Source: Microaerobacter geothermalis
Lineage (GTDB): Bacteria; Bacillota; Bacilli; DSM-22679
Length of the DNA stretch: 37,457 bases
Reading direction: 5' to 3'
NCBI RefSeq assembly: GCF_021608135.1
Contig: NZ_JAKIHL010000037.1
Coordinates: forward strand, 1-37,457
How positions within the stretch are numbered: position 1 is the stretch's first letter; every line of letters starts with the position of its first letter. The position numbers and the translations under genes were made by a program. Of this stretch, positions 8,207-21,611 are shown piece by piece. The notes below the pieces were generated by a model. It did not search any database. It saw only the letters and a program-made list of their open reading frames with translations, and was not told where the DNA came from.

Positions 8207-11200
8207 TTGTTAGATGTGAATAATTTCGAATTCATGCAAATCGGTCTGGCGTCTCCAGAAAAAATCCGTTCCTGGTCCAGGGGTGAAGTTAAAAAACCGG
8301 AGACGATAAACTATAGAACTCTAAAGCCGGAAAGAGAAGGCTTGTTTTGTGAGAAGATATTTGGACCGACAAAGGACTGGGAATGTCACTGCGGCAAGTA
8401 TAAAAGAGTTCGCTATAAAGGAGTTGTGTGTGACCGCTGTGGAGTCGAAGTCACTAGGGCAAAGGTGAGAAGAGAGCGGATGGGCCATATTGAATTGGCC
8501 GCTCCGGTATCTCATATCTGGTTCTTTAAAGGGATTCCTAGCCGCATGGGTCTCGTTTTGGATATGTCGCCGCGTTCTTTGGAAGAGGTAATTTACTTTG
8601 CTTCTTATGTGGTCACTGATCCAGGAGGGACGCCCCTTGAGAAGAAGCAGCTTCTCTCAGAAAAAGAATTCAGAAGCTATCGTGAAAAGTACGGATATGC
8701 CTTTCAAGCTGGAATGGGAGCAGAAGCGATAAAAAAACTCCTTCAGGAAATTGATGTGGATAAGGAAGTAGAATCTTTAAAGGAAGAACTAAAATCTGCC
8801 CAAGGACAACGCAGAAACAGAGCAATCAAAAGGTTGGAAGTGCTCGAAGCTTTTCGGAATTCGGGAAATAAACCGGAATGGATGGTCATGGACGTTCTTC
8901 CGGTGATTCCTCCAGAATTAAGGCCAATGGTCCAACTGGATGGAGGTCGTTTTGCCACTTCTGATCTAAACGATCTCTATCGCCGAGTCATCAACCGAAA
9001 CAATCGGTTAAAGAGATTATTGGATCTCGGAGCACCGGATATAATTGTTCAAAATGAAAAAAGAATGCTTCAGGAAGCGGTAGATGCTCTTATAGATAAC
9101 GGAAGAAGAGGACGTCCCGTAACCGGACCGGGAAACAGGCCTTTAAAATCCCTAAGTCATATGCTGAAAGGAAAACAGGGCCGTTTCCGTCAAAATCTGC
9201 TGGGTAAGCGGGTTGATTACTCTGGGCGTTCCGTTATCGTAGTTGGACCGCAGTTAAAAATGTATCAATGCGGTCTTCCGAAAGAAATGGCATTGGAGCT
9301 GTTCAAACCCTTTGTGATGAAGGAATTGGTCAGCAAAGGGCTTGCCCATAACATCAAGAGTGCCAAAAGAAAAGTAGAACGGGTAAATCCTGAAGTGTGG
9401 GATGTACTCGAGGAAGTAATTCGAGAACATCCGGTTCTTTTAAACCGTGCCCCAACCTTGCACCGGCTAGGGATTCAAGCCTTTGAACCGATCCTGGTTG
9501 AAGGGCGTGCCATCAAGCTTCATCCATTGGTATGTACTGCTTATAACGCTGACTTTGATGGAGACCAAATGGCTGTTCACGTTCCGCTTTCTGCAGAGGC
9601 GCAAGCAGAAGCCAGAATATTGATGCTGGCTGCCCAAAACATACTGAATCCCAAGGATGGAAAACCAGTGGTTACTCCATCCCAGGATATGGTTCTTGGG
9701 AGCTATTATCTCACCATTGAACGTCCAGGAGCCCCAGGGGAAGGGAAAGTATATCGCGATGGAAATGAAGCCATCGCTGCATATCTTAATAAACATATTT
9801 CTCTTCACACAAGGATTGCCGTTCCGGCAAAAACCCTTGGCAAAGACAAAAGTACCTTCACGCCTGAACAATATGAGGCATTGCTTGTAACCACACCGGG
9901 GAAAATTATTTTCAACGAGATATTCCCAAGGACTCTGCCGTTTATCAATGTACCAACTAAGGAAAATTTGTCTAAGGGAATTCCAGATGAATTTTTCATT
10001 TTTGAAAAAGGAACCAATGTTCCCGAGTTTATTAAACAAGTCAAATCATACGATGCGGTGAAAAAAGGATTTTTGGGAACCATCATTGCTGAGGTGTTCC
10101 GCCGTTATGGAACCACTGAAACTTCCATTATGTTGGACAAAATTAAAGAACTTGGGTTCACCTATTCAACAAAGGCAGGGATTACCATTGCCGTTTCAGA
10201 CATTATGGTTCCGGAAGAAAAGAAAACGATTTTGGAAGATGCCGAAAACAGGGTCCAGACTGTTCTCCAGCAATACCGCCGCGGTTTAATTACCGATGAA
10301 GAGCGTTATGACAGGGTTATCTCTATCTGGAGTAAAGCGAAGGATGACTTAACCAATGTCTTAATGAATTCTCTGGATAAATTTAATCCTATTTATATGA
10401 TGGCTAATTCCGGGGCTCGGGGTAACGTTTCTCAGATTACCCAGCTGGCCGGAATGAGGGGATTGATGGCCAATCCATCAGGCCGTATTATTGAGCTGCC
10501 GATCAAGTCTAACTTCAGGGAAGGACTTGCTGTATTGGAATATTTTATCTCAACCCACGGAGCCAGAAAAGGATTGGCGGATACCGCGTTAAGAACCGCC
10601 GACTCAGGATATTTAACCAGAAGACTGGTAGACGTAGCCCAGGATGTTATAGTACGCGAAAATGATTGTGAAGATAACAATTTAGAAACGAAGGGCTTTG
10701 TGGTAAAAGCGATCTCAGACGGGAAAGAAGCCATTGAAAATCTTTATGATCGGATTGTTGGCCGTTATGCCGGACAAAATGTTAAGCATCCGGTAACGGG
10801 AGATCTAATTGTTCAGCGAAATCAACTTATTGATGAGGATGTTGCCCAGGCAATCCTTGAAGCGGGCATTTCGGAAGTAAAGATTCGCTCCGTATTTACC
10901 TGCCGTACACGCCATGGTGTTTGCAAGATGTGTTATGGACGAAATTTGGCAACGGGTAACGTGGTTGAGATCGGCGAGTCCGTCGGAATTATTGCTGCCC
11001 AATCCATCGGAGAACCCGGCACACAATTAACCATGAGAACCTTCCATACCGGAGGAGTAGCTGGCGATGATATCACCCAAGGTTTGCCAAGGGTTCAAGA
11101 GCTATTTGAAGCTCGTAACCCAAAAGGGCAGGCCACCATTACCGAGATTGATGGAGAGATCATTGATATCAGAGAGGGAAAGGATCGCCGGGAGATAGAG

Positions 11201-11848
11201 ATCAGGGGAAGTGTAGAAAACAAGGTGTATTCGATCCCTTATGGATCCCGAATTAAAGTATCCGTCGGGCAGCAGGTAAAAGCAGGGGATGAATTAACGG
11301 AAGGCTCCGTTGATCCAAAAGAGATCCTGAAAGTGAAAGGGATTCAAGGAGTTCAAAACTACATCCTTCAAGAAGTTCAAAAGGTATACCGGATGCAAGG
11401 GGTAGAAATTAACGATAAGCACATTGAGGTTATGATCAGACAAATGTTAAGAAAGATACGTGTAACCAACGCTGGTGAAACTCATTTGCTTCCCGGAACA
11501 TTTGTGGATATCCATGACTTTGAGGATGCAAATCGCGATGCGTTTTTCAATGGATTACAGCCCGCGGAAGGAATTCCGGTATTATTGGGTATTACCAAGG
11601 CATCCCTTGAAACAGACTCTTTCTTGTCTGCCGCCTCTTTCCAAGAGACAACACGGGTACTTACTGATGCGGCAATCAAAGGAAAACGGGACCAGCTCCT
11701 TGGATTGAAGGAAAATGTGATCATCGGAAAGCTGATTCCTGCTGGCACAGGAATGTCAAGATATCGCAATATCTTGATGAAGACGGAAGGAAAACCCGAA
11801 GATCAAGAGATAGAAGAAAATGTGAAGGAAACGGTCACTGTCAAATAA
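8207..11848 (+). CDS. rpoC: DNA-directed RNA polymerase subunit beta'
   Basis: This 1213-residue protein carries the active site. The N-terminal zinc site is Cys60, Cys62, Cys75 and Cys78. The catalytic NADFDGDQM motif, which holds Mg2+, lies near residue 450. The bridge-helix/trigger-loop region includes [16 protein letters not shown], and the second zinc site is in [14 protein letters not shown]. The start is TTG at 8207 (MLDVNNFEF), as in B. subtilis, after AAGGGAGGT at 8191-8199. It lies 39 nt after rpoB. No terminator is seen between it and ybxF, so read-through into the str operon is possible. Confidence 0.97.
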   Translation: MLDVNNFEFMQIGLASPEKIRSWSRGEVKKPETINYRTLKPEREGLFCEKIFGPTKDWECHCGKYKRVRYKGVVCDRCGVEVTRAKVRRERMGHIELAAPVSHIWFFKGIPSRMGLVLDMSPRSLEEVIYFASYVVTDPGGTPLEKKQLLSEKEFRSYREKYGYAFQAGMGAEAIKKLLQEIDVDKEVESLKEELKSAQGQRRNRAIKRLEVLEAFRNSGNKPEWMVMDVLPVIPPELRPMVQLDGGRFATSDLNDLYRRVINRNNRLKRLLDLGAPDIIVQNEKRMLQEAVDALIDNGRRGRPVTGPGNRPLKSLSHMLKGKQGRFRQNLLGKRVDYSGRSVIVVGPQLKMYQCGLPKEMALELFKPFVMKELVSKGLAHNIKSAKRKVERVNPEVWDVLEEVIREHPVLLNRAPTLHRLGIQAFEPILVEGRAIKLHPLVCTAYNADFDGDQMAVHVPLSAEAQAEARILMLAAQNILNPKDGKPVVTPSQDMVLGSYYLTIERPGAPGEGKVYRDGNEAIAAYLNKHISLHTRIAVPAKTLGKDKSTFTPEQYEALLVTTPGKIIFNEIFPRTLPFINVPTKENLSKGIPDEFFIFEKGTNVPEFIKQVKSYDAVKKGFLGTIIAEVFRRYGTTETSIMLDKIKELGFTYSTKAGITIAVSDIMVPEEKKTILEDAENRVQTVLQQYRRGLITDEERYDRVISIWSKAKDDLTNVLMNSLDKFNPIYMMANSGARGNVSQITQLAGMRGLMANPSGRIIELPIKSNFREGLAVLEYFISTHGARKGLADTALRTADSGYLTRRLVDVAQDVIVRENDCEDNNLETKGFVVKAISDGKEAIENLYDRIVGRYAGQNVKHPVTGDLIVQRNQLIDEDVAQAILEAGISEVKIRSVFTCRTRHGVCKMCYGRNLATGNVVEIGESVGIIAAQSIGEPGTQLTMRTFHTGGVAGDDITQGLPRVQELFEARNPKGQATITEIDGEIIDIREGKDRREIEIRGSVENKVYSIPYGSRIKVSVGQQVKAGDELTEGSVDPKEILKVKGIQGVQNYILQEVQKVYRMQGVEINDKHIEVMIRQMLRKIRVTNAGETHLLPGTFVDIHDFEDANRDAFFNGLQPAEGIPVLLGITKASLETDSFLSAASFQETTRVLTDAAIKGKRDQLLGLKENVIIGKLIPAGTGMSRYRNILMKTEGKPEDQEIEENVKETVTVK

Positions 11849-11851
11849 ATA

Positions 11852-11880
11852 TTGACATTGGCTATCCATCATGATACTAT
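11852..11880 (+). promoter_or_regulatory. SigA-type promoter of the str operon (ybxF)
   Basis: TTGACA (11852-11857), a 17-bp spacer, and TACTAT (11875-11880) preceded by TGA. It starts 3 nt after the rpoC stop and has the same layout as the rpmG and rpoB promoters. Confidence 0.65.
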
Positions 11881-11923
11881 TCTGTAGTGTGCCGAAAAAC
11901 CTGTCTCTTTGGAGGATATGATA

Positions 11924-12178
11924 ATGTCTTATGAAAAAGTGAAACAGGCTAGCAATACCATCATTGGCACGAAGCAAACACTGAAAGCTATTGAATCAGA
12001 TTCAGTTGCAGAAGTGATCATTGCCCGTGATGCAGATAAACGAGTTGTGTCCGGAGCAATAAAACTGTGCCAAGAAAAAGGAGTCCCCCTTAGCTATGTC
12101 GATTCGATGAAAAAACTGGGGAGAGCCTGCGGTATAGATGTAGGTGCGGCGATGGTGGCCATTAGAAAAGAACGTTAG
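11924..12178 (+). CDS. ybxF: L7Ae-family kink-turn RNA-binding protein (YbxF)
   Basis: This 84-residue member of the L7Ae/L30e/S12e family is at the place of B. subtilis YbxF, a kink-turn RNA binder that associates with ribosomes. Family marks are IIGTKQTLKAI near the N-terminus, VIIARDAD, and SMKKLGRACGIDVGAA (about residues 62-77). ATG 11924 is chosen because relatives start MSY and GGAGG at 11911-11915 is well spaced. It heads the str operon, 141 nt before rpsL. Its precise ribosomal role is not fixed. Confidence 0.92.
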   Translation: MSYEKVKQASNTIIGTKQTLKAIESDSVAEVIIARDADKRVVSGAIKLCQEKGVPLSYVDSMKKLGRACGIDVGAAMVAIRKER

Positions 12179-12196
12179 CTTTGTTTTTGCTGATAT

Positions 12197-12290
12197 ACAA
12201 GGGACCGTGCATATCGCAGGGTATGCGCGGTCGATCTTGTGATGGCAAAAACTTTTCATTTGCCAAATAATGAACCACCTGGATCTGTGG
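12197..12290 (+). promoter_or_regulatory. Structured leader before rpsL
   Basis: The 141-nt ybxF-rpsL gap holds consecutive hairpins. The first pairs ACAAG (12197-12201) with CTTGT (12236-12240), and GACCGTGCATA (12203-12213) with TATGCGCGGTC (12222-12232), with one wobble pair and an 8-nt loop. The second pairs TGGCAAA (12243-12249) with TTTGCCA (12259-12265). A short third pairs CCAC (12275-12278) with GTGG (12287-12290). None is followed by a U-run. S7 and S12 leaders control str operons elsewhere. A regulatory role here is inference. Confidence 0.5.
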
Positions 12291-12319
12291 ACATAAATTT
12301 GGGGAAGGAGGTGCCAGAT

Positions 12320-12742
12320 ATGCCAACAATGAACCAACTCGTTCGAAAAGGACGTAAGGCAAAGATTGAAAAATCCAAATCACCCGCTTTGCAAAAAGGG
12401 TATAATAGCTTTCGGAAAGAGCAAACTGATTTAAGTTCTCCACAAAAGCGTGGAGTGTGTACTCGTGTAGGTACCATGACACCTAAAAAGCCAAACTCTG
12501 CTTTGCGTAAGTATGCCCGTGTTCGTTTAACTAACGGGATCGAGGTGACAGCCTATATTCCAGGAATCGGACATAACTTGCAAGAACACAGTGTTGTTCT
12601 GGTGCGTGGGGGCCGCGTGAAGGATCTGCCTGGTGTTCGTTACCATATCGTGCGTGGAGCGCTAGATACAGCGGGTGTGCAAAATCGTTTGCAGGGACGT
12701 TCTAAATATGGTACAAAGCGCCCTAAGGCAAAGAAATCATAA
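12320..12742 (+). CDS. rpsL: 30S ribosomal protein S12
   Basis: This 140-residue protein sits at the decoding centre. It has the [18 protein letters not shown] loop and [13 protein letters not shown]. The lysines that change in streptomycin-resistant mutants (E. coli Lys42 and Lys87, here about Lys56 and Lys101) are wild type, which predicts a drug-sensitive S12. ATG 12320 follows AAGGAGGTG at 12305-12313. The open frame reaches back to 12239 through the structured leader, but relatives begin MPT. Confidence 0.97.
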   Translation: MPTMNQLVRKGRKAKIEKSKSPALQKGYNSFRKEQTDLSSPQKRGVCTRVGTMTPKKPNSALRKYARVRLTNGIEVTAYIPGIGHNLQEHSVVLVRGGRVKDLPGVRYHIVRGALDTAGVQNRLQGRSKYGTKRPKAKKS

Positions 12743-12786
12743 AAGATTCACATAGATGAAAGACTATCGTAAAGGAGGGAAACGTA

Positions 12787-13257
12787 ATGCCACGTAAGGG
12801 TCCAGTTTCTCGCAGGGATGTGTTGCCCGATCCAATCTACAACAGTAAATTGGTGACTCGCTTGATCAATCGGATTATGATTGATGGAAAAAGAGGAGTA
12901 GCCCAATCTATCTTATATGACGCCTTTGATATTATCCGTGAACGTACGGGTCGCGACCCAATGGAAGTCTTTGAACAGGCACTAAAAAACATCATGCCAG
13001 TACTAGAAGTAAAGGCACGGCGTGTAGGTGGAGCCAACTATCAGGTACCTGTTGAAGTAAAGCCTGAAAGACGCACTACATTAGGGTTGCGCTGGCTAGT
13101 TCAGTATTCCCGGAATAGAAATGAGAAGACGATGCAAGAGCGTTTGGCTGCTGAAATTTTAGATGCAGCGAACAATACAGGAGCTTCTGTGAAAAAGCGT
13201 GAAGATACCCATAAGATGGCTGAAGCGAACAAAGCTTTTGCCCATTATCGCTGGTAA
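12787..13257 (+). CDS. rpsG: 30S ribosomal protein S7
   Basis: This 156-residue protein has the normal length, beginning [16 protein letters not shown]. It includes the [17 protein letters not shown] beta-hairpin (about residues 76-92), which reaches the E site, and ends in [12 protein letters not shown]7 nucleates assembly of the 30S head and binds the 3' domain of 16S rRNA. The site AAAGGAGGG precedes the ATG. It lies between rpsL (44 nt) and fusA (27 nt). Confidence 0.97.
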   Translation: MPRKGPVSRRDVLPDPIYNSKLVTRLINRIMIDGKRGVAQSILYDAFDIIRERTGRDPMEVFEQALKNIMPVLEVKARRVGGANYQVPVEVKPERRTTLGLRWLVQYSRNRNEKTMQERLAAEILDAANNTGASVKKREDTHKMAEANKAFAHYRW

Positions 13258-13284
13258 AATTCGAACAAGAAAGGAGAAAGCAAA

Positions 13285-15360
13285 ATGGCAAGAGAATTCT
13301 CCTTACAAAATACGCGTAATATTGGTATCATGGCACACATTGATGCCGGTAAAACAACAACAACTGAGCGTATTCTCTTTTATACCGGCCGTGTTCATAA
13401 AATTGGTGAGGTTCATGACGGTGCTGCCACCATGGACTGGATGGAGCAGGAACAGGAACGGGGAATCACCATTACCTCTGCTGCTACTACTGCCCAGTGG
13501 AAAGGGCATCGCATTAACATTATCGACACACCTGGACACGTAGACTTTACGGTTGAAGTAGAACGCTCCCTTCGCGTATTAGATGGAGCTGTAGGCGTTT
13601 TTTGCGCTAAAGGTGGAGTAGAACCACAATCTGAAACCGTGTGGCGTCAAGCTGATAAATATCGTGTTCCCCGAATCGCTTATGTCAACAAAATGGACAT
13701 TTTGGGGGCGGACTTCTTTTCGGCTGTTCAGCAGATGAGAGATCGCCTGCACGCCAATGCTGTTCCTATTCAGCTGCCTATCGGCGCAGAAGATACATTT
13801 GAAGGAATCATTGACCTTGTAGAAATGAAGGCTTATTTTTATCTAGATGATTTAGGTACCCGTTCTGAAGCGAGAGAAATTCCTGATCATATGAAGGAAT
13901 TGGCTGATGAATGGAGAACCAAGCTGGTTGAGGCTGTGGCCGAACTGGATGAAGAACTGATGATGAAGTATCTTGAAGGGGAGGAATTAACCGTTGAAGA
14001 GATGAAGACAACTCTTCGCAAGGGAACATGTAATGTTCAAATTACCCCTGTCCTATGTGGTTCTTCCTATAAGAACAAGGGTGTCCAATTAATGATGGAT
14101 GCTGTAGTCGACTATTTGCCATCACCATTGGACGTTCCTCCTATTAAGGGAGTGCTTCCTGACAGTAATGATGAGACTGTCAGAAAATCTGATGACAATG
14201 AACCATTTGCCGCATTGGCATTCAAAATCATGTCTGACCCCTATGTGGGTAAATTAACTTTCTTCCGCGTATATTCCGGTACCTTAAGTTCCGGATCGTA
14301 TGTATTGAACTCAACGAAGAATAAACGTGAACGGATTGGTCGTATTTTGCAGATGCATGCCAACCACAGGCAAGAAATCAGCATCGTTTACGCAGGAGAT
14401 ATCGCCGCTGCCGTTGGATTAAAGGATACAACCACAGGAGACACCCTATGCGATGAAAAGCATCCTGTAATTTTGGAATCCATGGAATTTCCGGAACCCG
14501 TTATCTCTGTCGCTATTGAACCGAAAACAAAAGCTGATCAAGACAAAATGGGTATGGCACTTGCCAAATTGGCAGAAGAAGACCCGACCTTCCGCACATA
14601 CACAGAAGAGGAAACCGGGCAAACCATCATTGCTGGAATGGGAGAGCTGCACTTAGAGATTATCGTCGACCGACTTCAACGCGAATTTAAGGTTGAAGCC
14701 AATGTAGGTAAACCTCAGGTTGCATACAAAGAAACCTTCCGTTCACCTGCAAAGGTAGAAGGAAAATTCGTTCGACAGTCTGGTGGGCGTGGTCAATATG
14801 GTCATGTTTGGATCGAATTCGAGCCACTGCCAGAAGGATCTGGTTTCGAGTTTGTAAACAAAATTGTCGGTGGGGTTGTTCCAAAAGAATATATCCCTGC
14901 AGTACAGGCCGGTATCGAGGAATCGATGCAAAATGGGGTGTTAGCCGGATATCCAGTGATTGATATTAAGGCAACCATCGTAGACGGAAGTTACCACGAC
15001 GTGGATTCTTCCGAGATGGCCTTTAAAATTGCCGGTTCTTTGGCTCTTAAAGCTGCTAAGAATAAATGTAACCCAGTCCTGCTTGAGCCAATCATGAAGG
15101 TGGAAGTGGTTGTTCCAGAGGAGTACATGGGAGACATTATGGGAGATATTAACTCCCGCCGCGGCCGCGTAGAAGGTATGGATACGAGGGCTGGTGCTCA
15201 AATCATCAAAGCGATGGTTCCTTTAGCTGAAATGTTTGGATATGCAACATCCTTGCGCTCAAAAACCCAAGGACGTGGAACATACTCTATGCATTTTGAT
15301 CATTATGAAGAAGTGCCGAGAAATATTGCAGAAGAGATTATAAACAGGAATAAAGGCTAA
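13285..15360 (+). CDS. fusA: Elongation factor G
   Basis: This 691-residue GTPase drives translocation on the ribosome. The G1 loop is AHIDAGKT (residues 17-24), G3 DTPGHVDF, and G4 NKMD. Domain II, the [15 protein letters not shown] region of domain III, and domain IV with [14 protein letters not shown] follow in the standard order. The length and intact domain IV mark it as canonical EF-G and not the RF-3 or TetM paralogue. A GAAAGGAG site precedes the ATG. A 115-nt gap separates it from tuf. Confidence 0.97.
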   Translation: MAREFSLQNTRNIGIMAHIDAGKTTTTERILFYTGRVHKIGEVHDGAATMDWMEQEQERGITITSAATTAQWKGHRINIIDTPGHVDFTVEVERSLRVLDGAVGVFCAKGGVEPQSETVWRQADKYRVPRIAYVNKMDILGADFFSAVQQMRDRLHANAVPIQLPIGAEDTFEGIIDLVEMKAYFYLDDLGTRSEAREIPDHMKELADEWRTKLVEAVAELDEELMMKYLEGEELTVEEMKTTLRKGTCNVQITPVLCGSSYKNKGVQLMMDAVVDYLPSPLDVPPIKGVLPDSNDETVRKSDDNEPFAALAFKIMSDPYVGKLTFFRVYSGTLSSGSYVLNSTKNKRERIGRILQMHANHRQEISIVYAGDIAAAVGLKDTTTGDTLCDEKHPVILESMEFPEPVISVAIEPKTKADQDKMGMALAKLAEEDPTFRTYTEEETGQTIIAGMGELHLEIIVDRLQREFKVEANVGKPQVAYKETFRSPAKVEGKFVRQSGGRGQYGHVWIEFEPLPEGSGFEFVNKIVGGVVPKEYIPAVQAGIEESMQNGVLAGYPVIDIKATIVDGSYHDVDSSEMAFKIAGSLALKAAKNKCNPVLLEPIMKVEVVVPEEYMGDIMGDINSRRGRVEGMDTRAGAQIIKAMVPLAEMFGYATSLRSKTQGRGTYSMHFDHYEEVPRNIAEEIINRNKG

Positions 15361-15475
15361 AAGAATTCTATCGAAATTGCCACTTTCTAATTCAAATGGA
15401 AAGGGTTAAAATGTCTTTGGAAACAAGTTTATTTACATCAATCAATAAATTATGTATTAAGGAGGAAATGTTCTC

Positions 15476-17322
<1,847 letters not shown>

Positions 17323-17359
17323 GTAAGTCATATTATTTTTATTCTAGGAGGTGGCAACA

Positions 17360-17992
17360 ATGACCAAAGGAATCTTAGGGAAAAAACTGGGGATGACTCA
17401 AGTATTTGCCGATAACGGTTCAGTTGTTCCTGTTACAGTAATACAGGCTGGCCCTTGTGTTGTACTTCAGAAGAAGGAAAACGGCATTGATGGATATGAA
17501 GCGGTTCAATTGGGCTTTGATGAAAAGAAAGAGTCTCGATCCAATAAACCGGAGATGGGCCATGCGAAAAAAGCTGGAACAACACCTAAGCGCTACGTAA
17601 GAGAAATTCGCGGGGTTAACCTTGCGGATTACGAAGTTGGTCAAGAAGTGAACGTAGGAATTTTTGCCGAAGGAGAATTCGTGGATGTAACTGGTAAATC
17701 AAAGGGAAAAGGATTTGCTGGTGCTATTAAACGCCACAATCAAGCACGCGGGCCTATGTCCCATGGTTCCCGTTACCACCGTGGACCAGGATCTCTTGGC
17801 TCTATTGCTCCAAACCGTGTGTTCAAAGGACAAACCCTTCCCGGACGCATGGGAGGCGAAAAAGTTACCGTGCAAAATCTTGAAATTGTCAAGGTGGATA
17901 AGGAACGTAATTTGCTGTTGGTTAAAGGAGCTATTCCAGGGCCTCGCAATTCCTACGTAACCATAAAATCTACCGTGAAATCTGGTAAATAG
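17360..17992 (+). CDS. rplC: 50S ribosomal protein L3
   Basis: This 210-residue protein has a long central finger (about residues 125-160, [18 protein letters not shown]) that reaches the peptidyl transferase centre. The start [16 protein letters not shown] is typical. ATG 17360 is preferred to GTG 17351 because it lies 7 nt after AGGAGG (17347-17352), while the GTG touches that site. It lies 37 nt after rpsJ. Confidence 0.96.
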   Translation: MTKGILGKKLGMTQVFADNGSVVPVTVIQAGPCVVLQKKENGIDGYEAVQLGFDEKKESRSNKPEMGHAKKAGTTPKRYVREIRGVNLADYEVGQEVNVGIFAEGEFVDVTGKSKGKGFAGAIKRHNQARGPMSHGSRYHRGPGSLGSIAPNRVFKGQTLPGRMGGEKVTVQNLEIVKVDKERNLLLVKGAIPGPRNSYVTIKSTVKSGK

Positions 17993-18019
17993 GAAACGAT
18001 AGAGAAAGGAGGGCTTGAT

Positions 18020-18643
18020 ATGCCAAAAGTAGCTGTATATAACATGAGTGGAGCACAGGTGGGTGAAATTGAACTTAATGATGCAATCTTCGGTATAACT
18101 CCCAACGAAACGGTCCTTCATGAAGCGGTGGTTGCACAAAGAGCTTCTATGCGCCGTGGAACCCATGCTACCAAAAACCGTGCATTGGTTCGTGGCGGTG
18201 GTCGCAAGCCATGGCGTCAAAAAGGGACCGGACGTGCAAGACAAGGTAGTATTCGTGCTCCTCAATGGGTAGGTGGAGGTACAGTTTTTGGGCCTACTCC
18301 CCGCAGTTATGCATATAAATTGCCTAAAAAAATGCGCCGTTTGGCGATGAAATCTGCATTATCCGCTAAAGTGAAAGCGGAAGAGTTATTAGTACTGGAT
18401 GAATTGGTGCTTAGCCAGCCAAAAACTAAGGATATGGCAAGTGCATTAAACAATCTGAAAGTGGAACGAAAGGCATTGATCGTGGGTGGAGAATACAACG
18501 AAAATGTTGCATTATCAGCCAGGAATATTCCAGGTGTAAAATACATTACTGCTAACGGAATCAATGTACTTGATGTATTAACCCATGATAAACTAATCAT
18601 TTCCAAAGATGCGGTAGCAAAGGTAGAGGAGGTGCTTGGGTAA
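18020..18643 (+). CDS. rplD: 50S ribosomal protein L4
   Basis: This 207-residue protein has an extended loop (about residues 45-95, with [19 protein letters not shown]) that lines the peptide exit tunnel. Residues near GTGRARQG, where macrolide resistance arises, look wild type. The stop codon TAA shares its last base with the rplW ATG, a translational coupling arrangement. AAAGGAGG precedes the ATG. Confidence 0.97.
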   Translation: MPKVAVYNMSGAQVGEIELNDAIFGITPNETVLHEAVVAQRASMRRGTHATKNRALVRGGGRKPWRQKGTGRARQGSIRAPQWVGGGTVFGPTPRSYAYKLPKKMRRLAMKSALSAKVKAEELLVLDELVLSQPKTKDMASALNNLKVERKALIVGGEYNENVALSARNIPGVKYITANGINVLDVLTHDKLIISKDAVAKVEEVLG

Positions 18644-18939
18644 TGAAAAATCCTCGCGATATTATCAAGCGCCCTATTGTCACTGAGCGTACGACAGACC
18701 TGATGGGTGACAACAAATATGTATTTGAAGTAGACCATCGTTCTAACAAAATCGAGATTAAGCAAGCGATTGAACAAATTTTTAACGTGAAAGTGGAAGA
18801 GGTTCGCACCATGAATATGCCAGGAAAGCCAAAGCGCTATGGCCGATATTCCGGATATACTCATTACCGGAAATGGAAAAAAGCGATTGTTACGCTGACC
18901 GAAGATAGCAAACCTCTTGAGTTCTTTGAAGGTGTTTAA
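18643..18939 (+). CDS. rplW: 50S ribosomal protein L23
   Basis: This 98-residue protein has the [11 protein letters not shown] start motif and the [20 protein letters not shown] core. L23 lies at the tunnel exit and is the docking site for trigger factor and signal recognition particle. The ATG overlaps the rplD stop by one base, and GAGGAGGTG inside the end of rplD serves as its ribosome binding site. Confidence 0.97.
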   Translation: MKNPRDIIKRPIVTERTTDLMGDNKYVFEVDHRSNKIEIKQAIEQIFNVKVEEVRTMNMPGKPKRYGRYSGYTHYRKWKKAIVTLTEDSKPLEFFEGV

Positions 18940-18966
18940 GAGACACGGTAAAGGAGGGAAAATGTA

Positions 18967-19797
18967 ATGGGTATTAAAAAATATAAACCAACGTCCCCAG
19001 GTCGTCGTCAAATGACTGTGTCCACATTCGAGGAAATTACCACAGACAAACCTGAGAAATCTTTGCTTGCTCCTTTGACTAAGAATGCTGGACGGAACAA
19101 TCAGGGACGCATCACTGTTCGTCACCAAGGTGGAGGACATAAGCGCAAATATCGTATCATTGACTTTAAGCGAAACAAAGATGGAATACCAGGACGCGTT
19201 GCCACAATCGAATATGATCCAAACCGCTCTGCCAATATCTCGCTCATTCATTATGCTGATGGTGAAAAGAGATATATTATTCATCCCAATGGATTACGAG
19301 TGGGAGACCAGATCATGTCTGGACCGGATGCTGACATCAAGATTGGTAATGCACTGCCATTGCAAAACATACCGGTTGGTACAGTGGTCCATAACATCGA
19401 ATTAAAGCCAGGAAAAGGTGCACAATTGGTAAGGGCTGCCGGAGCTGAAGCACAAATTTTGGGTAAAGAAGGCGATTATGTTATTATTCGCCTAAAATCT
19501 GGTGAAACAAGGATGATTCGCAAAGAATGCCGGGCGACCATCGGTCAGGTTGGAAATCTGGATCATGAGCTCATTACTATCGGAAAAGCCGGACGCTCCC
19601 GTTGGTTGGGTAATCGTCCTGTGGTTCGCGGATCTGTTATGAACCCCAATGACCATCCGCACGGTGGTGGAGAAGGACGTGCGCCTATCGGAAGAAAATC
19701 ACCAGTTACTCCATGGGGTAAACCAACCCTTGGTTACAAAACCCGGAAGAAGAATAAGCATTCTGACAAATATATTATTCGCAGACGGAAAAAGTAA
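18967..19797 (+). CDS. rplB: 50S ribosomal protein L2
   Basis: This 276-residue protein is required for subunit joining and lies close to the peptidyl transferase centre. It has the [20 protein letters not shown] segment and the conserved [15 protein letters not shown] motif (about residues 224-238), including the essential His. The lysine-rich tail ends RRRKK. AAAGGAGGG precedes the ATG at 18967. Confidence 0.97.
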   Translation: MGIKKYKPTSPGRRQMTVSTFEEITTDKPEKSLLAPLTKNAGRNNQGRITVRHQGGGHKRKYRIIDFKRNKDGIPGRVATIEYDPNRSANISLIHYADGEKRYIIHPNGLRVGDQIMSGPDADIKIGNALPLQNIPVGTVVHNIELKPGKGAQLVRAAGAEAQILGKEGDYVIIRLKSGETRMIRKECRATIGQVGNLDHELITIGKAGRSRWLGNRPVVRGSVMNPNDHPHGGGEGRAPIGRKSPVTPWGKPTLGYKTRKKNKHSDKYIIRRRKK

Positions 19798-19851
19798 GGT
19801 TCACAATCAAGAAAAAAATAAAGAACGTTTAATACGAAGGGAGGTTCTTAC

Positions 19852-20130
19852 ATGGGACGCAGCCTAAAAAAAGGACCCTTTGCAGATGATCACTTAATTA
19901 AAAAAGTAGTGGAAATGAACGAAAAAGGGGAAAAGAGAGTCGTCAAAACCTGGTCTCGTCGTTCCACGATTTTCCCAGAATTTATAGGACATACCATTGC
20001 CGTATATGATGGTCGGAAACATGTACCTGTGTATATTACAGAGGATATGGTAGGACACAAGTTGGGAGAATTCGCACCTACCAGAACTTTTAAAGGCCAT
20101 GCCGGTGATGATAAGAAGACGAAAAAATAA
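19852..20130 (+). CDS. rpsS: 30S ribosomal protein S19
   Basis: This 92-residue protein has the normal length, beginning [15 protein letters not shown] and containing [30 protein letters not shown]-type core residues. It pairs with S13 in the 30S head near the A-site tRNA. Its ribosome binding site GGGAGG lies in the loop of a weak hairpin (AAGAAC 19821-19826 with GTTCTT 19844-19849). Confidence 0.97.
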   Translation: MGRSLKKGPFADDHLIKKVVEMNEKGEKRVVKTWSRRSTIFPEFIGHTIAVYDGRKHVPVYITEDMVGHKLGEFAPTRTFKGHAGDDKKTKK

Positions 20131-20163
20131 CTGAGATCTCTAACATAGAGAGGAGGTACAGGT

Positions 20164-20505
20164 ATGCAAGCTAAGGCCATTGCAAGATATGTTCGGATTG
20201 CCCCCCGTAAAGTCCGCTTGGTGGTAGACTTGATTCGGGGAAAGCAGGTGGGAGAAGCCATTGCTATTCTTCGCCATACGCCAAAGGCAGCATCTCCCGT
20301 TGTAGAAAAAGTGTTAAACTCTGCCATTGCTAATGCAGAAAATAACCTTGAAATGGATCCAAATAATCTAGTTATCAGTGAAATATATGTTGACCAAGGC
20401 CCCACATTAAAGAGGTTTCGGCCTCGAGCTATGGGTCGCGCCAGTCGGATAAACAAGCGTACCAGTCACATTACTGTGGTTGTAAGTGAAAAAAAGGAGG
20501 GATAA
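20164..20505 (+). CDS. rplV: 50S ribosomal protein L22
   Basis: This 113-residue protein has the usual length. It opens with [20 protein letters not shown]. The tunnel beta-hairpin (about 80-100, [16 protein letters not shown]) is full length, without the small deletions seen in macrolide resistance. L22 stabilises the exit tunnel and 23S domains. It ends only 3 nt before rpsC, with AAGGAGG in between. Confidence 0.97.
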   Translation: MQAKAIARYVRIAPRKVRLVVDLIRGKQVGEAIAILRHTPKAASPVVEKVLNSAIANAENNLEMDPNNLVISEIYVDQGPTLKRFRPRAMGRASRINKRTSHITVVVSEKKEG

Positions 20506-20508
20506 TGA

Positions 20509-21174
20509 GTGGGTCAAAAGGTAAGCCCAGTTGGTCTTAGAGTAGGAATCATTCGCGACTGGGAATCTAAATGGTATGCGGAAAAAGATTATGCCAACTT
20601 GCTCCATGAAGATTTAAAAATTCGCGAATTTATCAACGAACGACTTAAAGATGCCGGTGTTTCCACCATTGAGATAGAGCGTGCCGCCAATCGTTTGAAC
20701 ATTACCATTTACACCGCAAAGCCTGGAATGGTTATTGGTAAAGGCGGATCTGAAGTAGAAGCTCTTCGTAAAAAACTGTCTGATATGACAGGTAAAAAGG
20801 TTCACATTAATATTAACGAGATCAAAAACCCGGAATTAAATGCTTTTCTGGTTGCTGACGGTATCGCCAAGCAATTGGAGAACCGTATCTCCTTCCGCCG
20901 AGCCATGAAGCAAGCTATTCAGCGTACCATGAGAGCAGGAGCTCTTGGAATCAAAACGATGGTAAGCGGACGTTTGGGAGGAGCGGAAATTGCCCGCAGT
21001 GAAGGGTACAGTGAAGGCACTGTTCCACTTCATACTTTAAGGGCAGATATAGATTATGGTTTTGCAGAAGCCGATACCACCTATGGAAAAATTGGTGTAA
21101 AAGTTTGGATTTATCGTGGAGAGGTTCTCCCAACGAAAGGGAAGAACAATGAGGCTGAGGAAGGAGGCAAGTAA
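20509..21174 (+). CDS. rpsC: 30S ribosomal protein S3
   Basis: This 221-residue protein starts with GTG at 20509 ([13 protein letters not shown]), after AAAAAGGAGGG. The KH domain includes the [12 protein letters not shown] loop (about residues 78-89). The C-terminal domain has [27 protein letters not shown]-like residues. S3 lies at the mRNA entry channel and has helicase activity with S4. Its tail is acidic. It ends 2 nt before rplP. Confidence 0.97.
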   Translation: MGQKVSPVGLRVGIIRDWESKWYAEKDYANLLHEDLKIREFINERLKDAGVSTIEIERAANRLNITIYTAKPGMVIGKGGSEVEALRKKLSDMTGKKVHININEIKNPELNAFLVADGIAKQLENRISFRRAMKQAIQRTMRAGALGIKTMVSGRLGGAEIARSEGYSEGTVPLHTLRADIDYGFAEADTTYGKIGVKVWIYRGEVLPTKGKNNEAEEGGK

Positions 21175-21176
21175 TC

Positions 21177-21611
21177 ATGTTAATGCCAAAACGCGTGAAA
21201 CATCGTAAAGAGCACCGCGGACGCATGAAGGGCCAAGCTAAAGGCGGAACTGAAGTGGCTTTTGGTGAATATGGCTTGCAAGCCTTAGAGCCGGCATGGA
21301 TTACTAACCGCCAAATTGAAGCGGCGCGTATTGCGATGACTCGTTATATAAAACGTGGAGGGAAAGTATGGATTAAAATTTTCCCTTCAAAGCCTGTTAC
21401 CCAAAAGCCATTGGAAGTACGGATGGGTTCTGGTAAAGGTTCTCCGGAAAAATGGGTAGCTGTGGTAAAGCCAGGAAAAATTATGTTTGAACTTGCAGGT
21501 GTTCCTGAAGAAGTTGCTCGCGAAGCAATGCGTCTGGCCTCCCACAAGTTGCCGATCAAAACCAAGTTTGTAAAACGGGAAGAACTGGGTGGTGACGCAA
21601 ATGAAAGCTAG
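21177..21611 (+). CDS. rplP: 50S ribosomal protein L16
   Basis: This 144-residue protein has the normal length, beginning [15 protein letters not shown], with [20 protein letters not shown] and the [18 protein letters not shown] region at the A-site tRNA elbow. The first ATG (21177) fits relatives (MLLPKRV) and the AAGGAGG at 21161-21167. Its last 11 nt overlap the start of rpmC. Confidence 0.97.
   Translation: MLMPKRVKHRKEHRGRMKGQAKGGTEVAFGEYGLQALEPAWITNRQIEAARIAMTRYIKRGGKVWIKIFPSKPVTQKPLEVRMGSGKGSPEKWVAVVKPGKIMFELAGVPEEVAREAMRLASHKLPIKTKFVKREELGGDANES

Noticed and set aside
9467-10039. 190-codon minus-strand frame inside rpoC
   Set aside because: Shadow of a highly conserved coding sequence; no ribosome binding site or protein similarity.
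12197-12240. Kink-turn for YbxF in the rpsL leader
   Set aside because: The asymmetric loop lacks the tandem G-A pairs next to a 3-nt bulge that define a kink-turn.
18307-19284. 325-codon open frame on the minus strand across rplD, rplW and rplB
   Set aside because: It lies antisense to three well-recognised ribosomal genes, has no family resemblance, and comes from their biased codon use.
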